Shown: positions 13,889 to 21,095, counted from the first letter of the stretch. The stretch: DNA of 22,308 nt from CAZNQW01 sp964575225 (GCA_964575225.1 CAZNQW010000036.1:1-22308), one strand, 5' to 3'. The notes: generated by a model not told the origin, from the sequence alone. A program made the numbers and translations.

Positions 13889-14833
13889 ATGAAGTGTAGC
13901 AAGTGTGGCGGGCCGGCCGTCATCAATATGCGCCAGCACCGGTTGCGGCTGTGCACCGAGCATTTCGTCGAATGGTTCGTGGGGATGACCCAACGGACCA
14001 TCGAGACATACCGAATGTTCGGCCCATCGGACAAGGTGCTGGTGGCCGTCTCGGGGGGAAAGGACAGCCTGGCCCTGTGGGATGTGCTTTTGCAGCTCGG
14101 CTATCAGGCCGAGGGAATGTACATAGGGCTGGGCATTGACGAAGGGCTGGATTATTCCCACACGTCGCTGGAGATGTGCCGGCAGTTCGTCCGCGACCAT
14201 CGACCGGAGGCGATCCTGCACGTGGTCGACCTGGAGGCAGAGTATGGGCTGGGCATCCCCGAGCTAGCCCGACAAAGCCAGCGCGGTCGCGGCAAGCCGT
14301 GCGCGGTGTGCGGTCTGGTCAAGCGGCACGTGATGAACCGGGTGGCTTGGGAGGGGGGCTTTGCTGCCATTGCCACGGGCCATAACCTGGACGACGAGGT
14401 GGCGGTGTTGATGCAGAACACGCTCCACTGGCAGACCGGCTATCTGGCCCGGCAGGCGCCGGTGCTGGAGGAGAGGGAGGGCCTGGCGCGCAAGGTCAAA
14501 CCCCTGGTCCGGCTGTACGAGCGGGAGGCCGCGGCCTATGCCCTGGTCCAACACATTGACTATATCTATGACGAATGCCCCTTTGCCAAGGGGTCGACGA
14601 CCAACTTTTACAAAGAGCTATTGAACCAGCTCGAGCTTGCCTCTACGGGTGCCAAGCAGCAGTTCTACCTGAGTTTTCTCAAGGCGCGGGACACAGGCGC
14701 CGTGACCTTTGCCCAGCCCGAGGCGGCCCATCTGCATCCCTGTGCCCAGTGCGGGCAACCGACGACGGCAGGCGATCTGTGTGCTTTTTGTCGCTTGTGG
14801 GTATCGCCGGAGGACGACGAGGCCCGGGTCTGA
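13889..14833 (+). CDS. ttuA: tRNA 2-thiolation enzyme TtuA (m5s2U54)
   Basis: Iron-sulfur, PP-loop ATPase that adenylates U54/T54 of tRNA and puts sulfur on C2, a modification that stabilises tRNA at high temperature. The protein is 314 aa. Zinc finger 1 is Cys3, Cys6, Cys22, His25. The PP-loop SGGKDS is at 55-60. Cys138 and Cys141 (CAVC) plus Cys230 have the same spacing as the three [4Fe-4S] cysteines of Thermus TtuA (130, 133, 222). GHNLDDE is at 164-170, and zinc finger 2 is Cys285, Cys288, Cys298, Cys301. This layout separates it from TtcA and TilS, which lack both fingers. It follows ttuB by 26 bp with a GGGGG ribosome site. Archaeal relatives (NcsA/Ncs6) act on U34, so a U34 role is the main alternative. 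The three tRNAs here keep U54, C56 and A58. Confidence 0.93.
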   Translation: MKCSKCGGPAVINMRQHRLRLCTEHFVEWFVGMTQRTIETYRMFGPSDKVLVAVSGGKDSLALWDVLLQLGYQAEGMYIGLGIDEGLDYSHTSLEMCRQFVRDHRPEAILHVVDLEAEYGLGIPELARQSQRGRGKPCAVCGLVKRHVMNRVAWEGGFAAIATGHNLDDEVAVLMQNTLHWQTGYLARQAPVLEEREGLARKVKPLVRLYEREAAAYALVQHIDYIYDECPFAKGSTTNFYKELLNQLELASTGAKQQFYLSFLKARDTGAVTFAQPEAAHLHPCAQCGQPTTAGDLCAFCRLWVSPEDDEARV

Positions 14834-14841
14834 GCCTGTAT

Positions 14842-15582
14842 TCAGATACGCTGCGTATGGGTTTCCGGTCGTGAAAATAGGCGCCAGAAGGCGATCTCGA
14901 CGAGCCAGTGCATCAGCAGGCACCCCCACAGGTTGCGGGTCAGGAGAAAGAGAAGAGCGGACGCCAGGGCCAGACCGGCGCGGAGCCAGCATACCGCTGC
15001 CTGGGAAGGATCCCGCCAGCCGGCGCGCCACGAGGGGTTCAGGCTCCACTCTACATAAACCAGTGCCAGCCCCCCGAAAACCCCGAGGTAGACGTCGTCC
15101 AGCAACACCGCCAATCCACCCCGGTAAAAGGCCCAATGGACTTGCAGATAGAGCCCTTCGATCAGCAGCTTCCACACCGGACGAGCTGGGAGGGATCGCG
15201 GGTCATCGAGGCCTTGGCGACTGCTCTTCCAGGCCATAAAAAGAATGGCGAAGGTGAGCAGCCCAACGCCGAGGCTGGTGGACAGAGCCTCCAGCCAGCG
15301 GGCCACAGGCCAGGCGGCGCCGGGCACCACCAGGCCCAGATCGATGGGAGACAGCAGTCCTTGCAGAGGGCGCCGGGGCCAGCCCCCCAGGGCCAGGTAG
15401 GGAATTCCCAAATAGAACAGTAGAGAGCCGATCGGGTACACCAAGGAAAGGTAGGGAGAGGACACGGGCCGGACCTTTGTGAGTCCATGCCATGCGTTTG
15501 TGGCTACGGCATAGAGGAGAACCGAACCAGCGAGAACGAGCAGCAGGGGCGATGCGAGGCCGGCTTGTATTAAATCATCCAT
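14842..15582 (-). CDS. Multi-pass integral membrane protein, CPBP-like features
   Basis: A 246-aa hydrophobic protein with about six or seven membrane segments. I do not recognise it with certainty. The C-terminal phrase NLWGCLLMHWLVEIAFW resembles the last motif of CPBP (CAAX protease/bacteriocin-processing, Abi) proteins, and a mid-protein HWAFYRGGLAVLLDD would be an atypical first motif since the usual EExxxR is missing. Thus an active CPBP protease is doubtful. The ATG at 15582 starts 22 bp after the sensor kinase stop codon on the same strand, so the two are probably co-transcribed and this protein may be linked to the signal sensed. Its 3' end nearly meets that of ttuA. Confidence 0.78.
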   Translation of the reverse strand: MDDLIQAGLASPLLLVLAGSVLLYAVATNAWHGLTKVRPVSSPYLSLVYPIGSLLFYLGIPYLALGGWPRRPLQGLLSPIDLGLVVPGAAWPVARWLEALSTSLGVGLLTFAILFMAWKSSRQGLDDPRSLPARPVWKLLIEGLYLQVHWAFYRGGLAVLLDDVYLGVFGGLALVYVEWSLNPSWRAGWRDPSQAAVCWLRAGLALASALLFLLTRNLWGCLLMHWLVEIAFWRLFSRPETHTQRI

Positions 15583-15604
15583 GGGGACGCCTGTCGGATA
15601 ACCC

Positions 15605-17341
15605 TCATTCCTTTTCCAGGGGAACGACGAGGGTTACGCGCGTTCCCCGTCCCGGAGTGGACTCGATCGTGAGGGTCCCATCGATCAGCTCCGCTCGCTC
15701 TTTGAGATTGATCAACCCCAGGCTCCCCCGCGAGCGATAATTCTGCTCGATCAAATCCACGTCGAACCCCCGACCGTCATCCACCACTTCGGCGATGAAC
15801 ACACCATTCTCTACGCCCAGCGGCACATAGATTTCGGTGGCCTGGGCATGTTTCTTGGCATTGTTGATGGCCTCTTCCAGGATGGCAAATACCACACCTT
15901 GGGTCTCCATGTCCAGGCAATCCTGGTAGCGCGATGGGTCCACTTCGACCGACAAGCCATCGGTTTCTCGCAGGTTGTCCGCATATTGGTTCAGGGCGGC
16001 GACCAGGCCCTCGGTCTCGAGGATCACCGGGCGTAGGGTGAACAGCATCGAGCGGATTTCTCGAACGGTTCGATGGGCCAGATCTTCCAGGCGGGCCAGT
16101 TCGGCTCGGGCACGCGTGGGATCGCGGTCGATGAGAAGCCGGGCAAAGTTGAGGCGCATGGCGATGGCCGCCACGTCCTGGGTGGGGCCGTCGTGCAGGT
16201 TCCGCGCCAGCTTGTGGCGAGCTTGCTCCTCTTGGTCCACAATTTTGTCTCGCTCTACCCGCAGGCTCTGATAGAGGCTGGCATTCTGAAGGGCAATGGT
16301 GGCCTGACTGCAAAAGATGGTCAGCAGTTCGGCGTGCGATGCAGTGTAGACATTGGGGCGGGCCGAGGCAAACATCACCACGCCATAGGTCTCGAATCCG
16401 GCCCGCAGGGGTACGCAGATCATACATCGAAAACGGGAGAGGGAGGCAAAGGCCACGAGTTCAGGGTCGTCGGCCGGCGATTCGCCGATGACCGATTGGG
16501 CCGTGGAAATGGCCTGTTCGACAATGCCGGCCCGCCCGGGAATCCTTTTGACCTCGTCGGATTGGACGTATAGGTTGCGTTGGGAGGCAACCGAGAGGAG
16601 TCCATCCTCATCATAGAGCAGGACCATGCCCACCACTTCACCAATTCGATGTCCAAACTCGTCAAACCCCAGGCGACTGATGTCGAGGATGGCGTCAAGG
16701 ACACGCTCGTAGTTGAGCGTCGCGCTCAGAGATGATGCCATTTCGTAGATCAGCTTGACTTGCTCGGGCACCAGGCTATGGTCTTTTTCGGGAGTAGCTA
16801 AATCGCAGGTGGCCGAGTAGTGGCTGATAATGCCTCCTCCGGAGGCAGCCAGGATATAGGCGAGGGCCTTGAGGGCGGGATCGAACAAAGGGCCTGCAGG
16901 GTCGCCTGGCATCCAGCCGGACAGGAACCAGAAGGTGATCCCGGCGATGAACAGGAGGGCCATGGCAAATCCGAACTCCCACCCCAGGCGCAAGGCCGCC
17001 ATCAGGACGGGAAAGAGGGGATAGGCAAAGAATGGGCTGGCGAGTTGGCCCGACATATGCAGCAGCACGACAATACCCAATGCGTCGATGATCAGCGTGA
17101 GGATGGGAACCAGAAGTGGAAAACGGCGCAATCCCAAGAGCGCGGTAAGGACCAGATTGTAGGCGCTGGCAAGGCCGAGAAAGATGGATAGTTCGGAAGA
17201 GGTGAGTTCGTGGGCTGGATCGAACAGAGCAATGATGGGCACCCCGGCGATTAGCGCCCACCTCAGCAGACAGATGGCCCAGTCGGTGTCCAGGTGTCTT
17301 TGGGTTTGTGGAGCCTGCCTCGATTTCGTCGGTTGAAGCAT
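15605..17341 (-). CDS. Sensor histidine kinase, NarL-type (HisKA_3) with GAF domain
   Basis: Membrane sensor kinase of 578 aa from the ATG at 17341. About four to six membrane segments fill residues 25-175. A GAF domain lies at about 195-355 (YEMASSLSATLNYERVLDAIL ... CVPLRAGFETYGVVMF ... LLTIFCSQATIALQNASLY), then a short coiled linker. The HisKA_3 box ARNLHDGPTQDVAAIAMRLN carries the phospho-acceptor His383. The ATPase domain has EEAINNAKKH, VDDGRGFD and GSLGLINLKERAELIDG. Kinases of this type pass phosphate to NarL/LuxR-type response regulators, but none is encoded here, so it is an orphan within the window. A TTG at 17359 would add six residues; neither start has a strong ribosome site. 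No promoter is clear in front of it (17342-17475), and tRNA-Val with its terminator lies upstream. Confidence 0.94.
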   Translation of the reverse strand: MLQPTKSRQAPQTQRHLDTDWAICLLRWALIAGVPIIALFDPAHELTSSELSIFLGLASAYNLVLTALLGLRRFPLLVPILTLIIDALGIVVLLHMSGQLASPFFAYPLFPVLMAALRLGWEFGFAMALLFIAGITFWFLSGWMPGDPAGPLFDPALKALAYILAASGGGIISHYSATCDLATPEKDHSLVPEQVKLIYEMASSLSATLNYERVLDAILDISRLGFDEFGHRIGEVVGMVLLYDEDGLLSVASQRNLYVQSDEVKRIPGRAGIVEQAISTAQSVIGESPADDPELVAFASLSRFRCMICVPLRAGFETYGVVMFASARPNVYTASHAELLTIFCSQATIALQNASLYQSLRVERDKIVDQEEQARHKLARNLHDGPTQDVAAIAMRLNFARLLIDRDPTRARAELARLEDLAHRTVREIRSMLFTLRPVILETEGLVAALNQYADNLRETDGLSVEVDPSRYQDCLDMETQGVVFAILEEAINNAKKHAQATEIYVPLGVENGVFIAEVVDDGRGFDVDLIEQNYRSRGSLGLINLKERAELIDGTLTIESTPGRGTRVTLVVPLEKE

Positions 17342-17475
17342 GTGTCTATCGCTGATCAACGGCGCTGCGTCCAGGCTCGTGTGTCACCCTGCATTTCCGC
17401 GCAGATGCCCAGAGATCCCGAGCTCATGGCTCACCTTGGCCCATCGGTGAAGCCGCGCGGTACGTTCAGCGCCTA

Positions 17476-17528
17476 CAAAAAAGGCCGCGGTCGCTCCCCA
17501 CGAGTACTGCTCCCAGGCGACCACGGCC
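17476..17528 (-). terminator. Intrinsic terminator of tRNA-Val
   Basis: On the minus strand GGCCGTGGTCGC (17528-17517) and GCGACCGCGGCC (17494-17483) form a 12-bp stem with one G-U pair and a 22-nt loop, followed directly by TTTTTT. It lies just after the tRNA-Val gene. Confidence 0.92.
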
Positions 17529-17540
17529 AGCTCATCCGAG

Positions 17541-17614
17541 TGGGCGAGAAGGGACTTGAACCCCCGACCTCGTGCATGTGAGGCACGCGCTCTAGCCGTC
17601 TGAGCTACTCGCCC
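17541..17614 (-). tRNA. tRNA-Val (anticodon CAC)
   Basis: A 74-nt cloverleaf on the minus strand: acceptor GGGCGAG/CTCGCCC, D stem GCTC/GAGC, anticodon stem CGTGC/GCACG with loop CTCACAT (anticodon CAC), T stem GGGGG/CCCTT with loop TTCAAGT, discriminator A. CCA is not encoded. Two wobble pairs occur in the T stem. It has its own promoter and terminator. Confidence 0.95.
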
Positions 17615-17625
17615 TAACCAACGGC

Positions 17626-17654
17626 ATTATAGCACTTCTGGGACGAAAAGGCAA
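17626..17654 (-). promoter_or_regulatory. Promoter of tRNA-Val
   Basis: On the minus strand TATAAT (17631-17626) is preceded by TGC, and TTGCCT (17654-17649) lies 17 bp upstream, four of six matches. The start site would be close to 17619, only a few bases before the mature tRNA. Confidence 0.8.
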
Positions 17655-17723
17655 ATAGCCTGGGCCGGAATGCCGCAAAGGGTGTGGGATTGTACTGCTG
17701 GACATGTGACCCTGGGCGATCTG

Positions 17724-17768
17724 GTACGGGCGACGCAACAGTCGCCCGTACTGACGCCCTGTTGGGCG
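17724..17768. other. Paired hairpins with complementary loops
   Basis: Hairpin 1 is GTACGGGCGAC (17724-17734) / GTCGCCCGTAC (17741-17751), a perfect 11-bp stem with loop GCAACA. Hairpin 2 is CGCCC (17755-17759) / GGGCG (17764-17768) with loop TGTT. AACA of loop 1 is complementary to TGTT of loop 2, so an RNA kissing contact is possible. No T-run follows. The pair sits 14 bp before the -35 box of the next promoter. No gene is seen in 17655-17782. Confidence 0.6.
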
Positions 17769-17782
17769 CCCGCCAGAGTTCT

Positions 17783-17811
17783 TTGACAGCGTGTGGCTTT
17801 CGTGGTATACT
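17783..17811 (+). promoter_or_regulatory. Near-consensus promoter of the small transcript
   Basis: A perfect -35 TTGACA (17783-17788), 17 bp, and TATACT (17806-17811, five of six) preceded by TGG. Transcription should start at about 17818. Confidence 0.85.
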
Positions 17812-17848
17812 GGGGCCGTGGTCGATTTGGAAAGGTGATGAGGTTGCC

Positions 17849-17932
17849 TTGAGTACGCGGCTTGCGAACCAATCCCTGGCGCCAAAGGAACCGTGCAGCC
17901 CCTGCCCGTCGTCAGCTCTGCGTTCTGGATAG
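17849..17932 (+). CDS. Possible 27-aa small protein inside the short transcript
   Basis: A TTG codon at 17849 follows GAGG (17840-17843) with five bases spacing and opens 27 codons to a TAG at 17930-17932. The peptide has Ser/Pro-rich character and a CSPC pair near its middle, and is not recognised. It fits fully between the promoter and the terminator. An even shorter ATG frame (17838-17852, four codons) precedes and overlaps it. Without comparison to relatives, coding is unproven; it might be a leader peptide. Confidence 0.3.
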   Translation: MSTRLANQSLAPKEPCSPCPSSALRSG

Positions 17933-17963
17933 CTAGCTCGCGTCCTTGCTGTTTGTGATGGTG

Positions 17964-18001
17964 GCCGGCTCTCCAGACTTGGCTGGAGGCTGGCTCTTTT
18001 T
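17964..18001 (+). terminator. Intrinsic terminator of the small transcript
   Basis: GCCGGC-T-CTCCAG (17964-17976) pairs with CTGGAGGCTGGC (17983-17994), 12 bp with one bulge and one G-U pair, loop ACTTGG. TCTTTTT (17995-18001) follows. Confidence 0.88.
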
Positions 18002-18104
18002 CTGTCGGCCGGTGTCCTGCCCAGGGGTTATCGTATGGGCGCGTCAGACGCCTTCAGTCATGGCGAGCACGACGCATCGGTTGGATGCGCGTCCACGGGC
18101 TTTT

Positions 18105-18752
18105 ATGAAAATTTTGACCATTAGCGACAAGGTGGAGGATTCGATCTATAGCTCGGGGGTCTGCGAGCGCTTTCGAGACGTGGACCTGGTGCTCGGTTGC
18201 GGCGATCTGCCCTACTATTACCTGGAATTCATCGTGACGATGCTCGGCGGGCCGCTGTTCTACGTGGTGGGCAACCATGCCAATGCGGTCAAGGAGCGGT
18301 ATGCCGCCAAGCAGCATATGGGGTTTCCCGATGGCTGCGAGAACATTGACGGGCGCACGGTGCGCTATCGAAATCTCTTGATCGCCGGGTTCGAAGGTTC
18401 GATGCGCTACAACAACAGCCCTCACTTTCAGTATACCGAGCGGGAAATGGCGTGGAAGGTGTGGCAAATGACCCCGGCCCTGATCTTTAACCGGCTGCGC
18501 TATGGACGATATTTGGATATTCTGATCACCCACGCACCGCCTCAGGGAATACACGACCAAGAGGATCGGTGCCATCGAGGGTTTCGGGTGTTTCGAACCT
18601 TTATGGATCGTTTTCGGCCCAGGTACCTGATCCATGGTCACATTCATGTGTACACCAACCTGGACCCTAGAGTCACAACCTATGGCCACACGCAGGTGAT
18701 CAACACCTATGGGCACAGATTTCTCGAGATCGACGATGACACCCTGCGCTGA
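18105..18752 (+). CDS. Calcineurin-like metallophosphoesterase
   Basis: A 215-aa cytoplasmic protein of the calcineurin-like phosphoesterase fold, probably cleaving a phosphomono- or diester; the substrate is unknown. Visible metal-site motifs are Asp8 in ISDKVED, GCGD with Asp34, GNH with Asn57-His58, THAPPQG with His143 and HGHIH with His179/His181. In motif I the usual Asp-x-His reads Asp-Lys-Val, so one ligand is replaced. The ATG at 18105 begins the family-like MKILTISD; it has no good ribosome site. An in-frame ATG at 18060 would add 15 residues, also without one. No promoter is clear between the upstream terminator and the start, so expression may depend on read-through of the small transcript. 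proS follows after 171 bp. Confidence 0.9.
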   Translation: MKILTISDKVEDSIYSSGVCERFRDVDLVLGCGDLPYYYLEFIVTMLGGPLFYVVGNHANAVKERYAAKQHMGFPDGCENIDGRTVRYRNLLIAGFEGSMRYNNSPHFQYTEREMAWKVWQMTPALIFNRLRYGRYLDILITHAPPQGIHDQEDRCHRGFRVFRTFMDRFRPRYLIHGHIHVYTNLDPRVTTYGHTQVINTYGHRFLEIDDDTLR

Positions 18753-18823
18753 TCCCACAGGCTGGACATTGGGCGTGGGCGGGGACAGCGCTGGGGCTCG
18801 AAGCCTGTTCCCTACCCCTACAA

Positions 18824-18886
18824 GCCCCTCTTCCCTGCCGGAAGAGGGGCCCGATCTGTGAAAGAAAAACGGGATGGAATATCCCG
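18824..18886 (+). other. Two stem-loops in the gap before proS
   Basis: GCCCCTCTTCC (18824-18834) / GGAAGAGGGGC (18840-18850) is a perfect 11-bp stem with a 5-nt loop, without a T-run. CGGGAT (18870-18875) / ATCCCG (18881-18886) is a second stem 38 bp before the GTG start. The first may be a 3' end or attenuation element; no T-box motif is visible. Confidence 0.55.
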
Positions 18887-18923
18887 CTGACTATTCAGGT
18901 GAGACGCAATCAGGAGGAAGAAC

Positions 18924-20366
18924 GTGGCGGATGACAAGAAACTGACTTCACAAAGCAGTGACTTTTCTGCTTGGTATAATGAGGTGGTGGTTCGCGCCGA
19001 GTTGGCAGACTATGCCCCGGTGCGAGGTTGTATGGTGGTGCGACCCTATGGCACGGCTCTGTGGGAAGCCTGCCAGGCGGGTCTGGACCGGCGATTCAAA
19101 GAGACGGGGCATCAGAACGCGCTATTCCCCATGCTGATCCCCATGTCCTTTATGCACAAGGAAGCCCAGCACGTGGAGGGCTTTTCGCCTGAGCTGGCGG
19201 TGGTGACCCATGGCGGCGGCAAAGAGTTGGAGGAGCCGTTGGTGGTGCGCCCTACCTCCGAGACGATTATCGGTCATATGTACTCCAAGTGGATTCGTTC
19301 CTACCGCGATCTGCCGATGTTGCTCAACCAGTGGGGGAGTGTGCTGCGTTGGGAGATGCGGACCCGGCTGTTTTTGAGGACCGCCGAGTTCTATTGGCAA
19401 GAGGGGCACACGGCCCATGCCACGGCAGAGGAGGCCCAGGAAGAGACGATCCGCATGTTGAACGTGTATGAAGAGTTTGCCACCACCGATGCGGCCATCC
19501 CCGCCGTCAAGGGTCGCAAGAGCGAAACGGAAAAGTTTGCCGGGGCCAAGGCCAGCTACAGCATCGAAGCCATGATGGGCAACAAGTGGGCGCTCCAGGC
19601 CGCAACCAGCCACTACTTTGGGCAGAACTTTAGCAAGGCGTTCGAGATCCAGTACCTGGATCAGAACAACGAACTTCAACACTGCTGGACGACGAGCTGG
19701 GGTCTGAGCACCCGGATGATTGGGGCCATCATCATGAGCCACGGTGACGACCAGGGGCTGCGGATGCCGCCCAAGTTGGCCCCCTATCAGGTGGTCATCG
19801 TGCCCATCTGGCGCAAGGACGAGGAAAAGTCTCAGGTCTTGGGGGCCGTGGACCAGATCCGGGCCGAACTGGCGCCCCGGTTCCGCGTCAAGGTCGACGA
19901 TCGCGATGGCCTTACGCCGGGCTTTAAATTTAACGAGTGGGAGCTGCGGGGCGCGCCCCTGCGGATGGAGATCGGTCCCAAGGACCTCGAAAAGGGGACG
20001 GTGGTGTTGGCCCGCCGTGACATTCCAGGCAAGCAGGGCAAGTCCTTTGCGCCGATGGCAGGCTTGGCCGATTCGGTTGGCTCGATGCTGGACACCATCC
20101 AGGCGAACATGCTGGCCGAAGCCACGGCCTTCCGGGATCGCAATATCCACGAGGCCACGGATTACGAGTCGCTCAAAGAGATTGTGGCCGATGGGTGGGC
20201 CAAGGCTTTTTGGTGCGGCGATCCTGCCTGCGAGGCCAAGATCAAAGAGGACACCAAAGCCTCGAGCCGGAACATCCCCCTGGATCAGCAAGGGGCCGGA
20301 CCGGGGACTTGTGTGGTGTGCGGCAGCCCGGCCCGAGAGTGGGCCTATTGGGCGCGCGCGTACTAG
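18924..20366 (+). CDS. proS: Prolyl-tRNA synthetase, type 3 (ProS)
   Basis: Class II aminoacyl-tRNA synthetase that charges tRNA-Pro. At 480 aa it is the short archaeal/eukaryal-like form without the bacterial editing insertion. Class II motif 2 is seen as LRWEMRTRLFLRTAEFYWQEGHTAHA (about 141-166) and motif 3 in GLSTRMIGAIIMSHGDDQGLRMPPKLAP (260-287). PLVVRPTSETIIG (105-117) is the usual active-site segment. The anticodon-binding domain follows (VVIVPIWRKDEE, about 290-300). The C-terminal zinc-like domain has Cys431, Cys436, Cys463, Cys466, and the chain ends in tyrosine as is normal for this type. The start is GTG with AGGAGG six bases upstream. The gene is closed by its own terminator. 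Confidence 0.97.
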   Translation: MADDKKLTSQSSDFSAWYNEVVVRAELADYAPVRGCMVVRPYGTALWEACQAGLDRRFKETGHQNALFPMLIPMSFMHKEAQHVEGFSPELAVVTHGGGKELEEPLVVRPTSETIIGHMYSKWIRSYRDLPMLLNQWGSVLRWEMRTRLFLRTAEFYWQEGHTAHATAEEAQEETIRMLNVYEEFATTDAAIPAVKGRKSETEKFAGAKASYSIEAMMGNKWALQAATSHYFGQNFSKAFEIQYLDQNNELQHCWTTSWGLSTRMIGAIIMSHGDDQGLRMPPKLAPYQVVIVPIWRKDEEKSQVLGAVDQIRAELAPRFRVKVDDRDGLTPGFKFNEWELRGAPLRMEIGPKDLEKGTVVLARRDIPGKQGKSFAPMAGLADSVGSMLDTIQANMLAEATAFRDRNIHEATDYESLKEIVADGWAKAFWCGDPACEAKIKEDTKASSRNIPLDQQGAGPGTCVVCGSPAREWAYWARAY

Positions 20367-20381
20367 GCCTGTTGGGTTGGA

Positions 20382-20421
20382 GGGGGGCCTGTCAATGGCG
20401 ACAGGCGTCCCCCCAGCTTTT
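20382..20421 (+). terminator. Intrinsic terminator of proS
   Basis: GGGGGGCCTGTC (20382-20393) pairs with GACAGG-CGT-CCCCCC (20400-20414), 12 bp around a 3-nt bulge with loop AATGGC. AGC and TTTT (20418-20421), then CTT, follow. Confidence 0.8.
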
Positions 20422-20480
20422 CTTATCATGTCAAAGAACCATCGTATGCGACGGCTCGCACTAGAGAAGAGGAGTGGAAC

Positions 20481-21095
20481 ATGATTCAGTGCTCAAGTTG
20501 CGGTGCGCAAAACGCCGACTATGCCCGCGAGTGTGAATTCTGCGGCACAGCTCTCGTCCGGCCCGAGCTTTCACCAGAAGCCACAGCCCTCCGCGATCAA
20601 TTGCTGGGGATGAGCCTGGGGGTGGAGGATTTTTTCACCATCTGCTTTGCCCTGAACGTCGAGTGGCGCCATTTCCGCGACATGAAGGACGAAGCCGGCA
20701 AGATCGAAATGCTGGTGCGCCAATTGGCAAGCGAGGGGCGCATCGACGAGGTACGACGCTTTCTCCAGGATTTCCGCTTTCCTCAGAATTACCCACCCTT
20801 GCCCCAGCCGCCTGCCGATAACCTGTGGCTCACCTATGTCTATGCCTGCCAGAATGTGAGGAGCATGGACCAACTCCAGACGCTGGTGAATCAGATCGGG
20901 CTCAGCGATGCGGCCCAACTGCCGGGCACGGCCATTCCCCACAAACTGCGCGAGGCCCTCTGGGTAGCCATCCGCGCCAACGCCTTGCCCTATGTGCAGG
21001 ATTGGCTAAAGACCTTGCGGCCCGACCTGGGCTTGCAGCGTCCTGGCATCCGCGAGCGGAGAACCCGGGTCAGCCGGCGCACCGATTCGCCCTAG
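20481..21095 (+). CDS. Zinc-ribbon protein with effector-associated/death-like-domain-like segment
   Basis: A 204-aa soluble protein. A zinc ribbon at the N-terminus has Cys4, Cys7, Cys18, Cys21. Residues about 36-100 form a predicted helical unit with the pattern SLGVEDFFTICFALNV ... KIEMLVRQLASEGRIDEVRRFLQDF. This matches the general shape (F..EL..LCF.L.V ... K...LV..L...GR.DEL) of the effector-associated, death-like domains that link parts of prokaryotic conflict systems. The remaining helical part (115-181) is unrecognised and the tail is Arg-rich. The ATG has GAGGAG upstream. No NTPase, protease or nuclease effector is adjacent. The next gene encodes a membrane protein, so a signalling or adaptor role is possible. 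The domain call rests on pattern alone. Confidence 0.85.
   Translation: MIQCSSCGAQNADYARECEFCGTALVRPELSPEATALRDQLLGMSLGVEDFFTICFALNVEWRHFRDMKDEAGKIEMLVRQLASEGRIDEVRRFLQDFRFPQNYPPLPQPPADNLWLTYVYACQNVRSMDQLQTLVNQIGLSDAAQLPGTAIPHKLREALWVAIRANALPYVQDWLKTLRPDLGLQRPGIRERRTRVSRRTDSP

Larger units (their letters stand above)
17818..18001 (+). ncRNA. Short terminated transcript of unknown class (small RNA or leader)
   Basis: A strong promoter and an intrinsic terminator define a discrete transcript of about 185 nt. Possible internal pairing includes GATTTGG with CCAATC (17824-17830, about 17869-17874) and GCAG/CTGC around 17895-17905. I compared it by eye with 6S RNA, SRP RNA, tmRNA, RNase P RNA and common riboswitches and found no convincing match. 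It could be a free small RNA, a leader that attenuates the metallophosphoesterase gene starting 104 bp after the terminator, or the message of the 27-codon ORF inside it. The length resembles 6S RNA, but the long closed hairpin typical of 6S is not evident. Confidence 0.55.

Noticed and set aside
14859..14880. Terminator from the ATACGC/GCGTAT inverted repeat after ttuA
   Set aside because: Only six base pairs with a one-base gap and no T-run, and it overlaps the end of the membrane protein gene.
17818..18001. Cobalamin riboswitch, SRP RNA or tmRNA
   Set aside because: None of the conserved core boxes of these RNAs could be found by eye. 6S RNA remains open on length only.
19122..20429. 435-codon minus-strand ORF
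   Set aside because: Antisense shadow of proS; His/Leu/Gly-rich translation with no recognisable domain.
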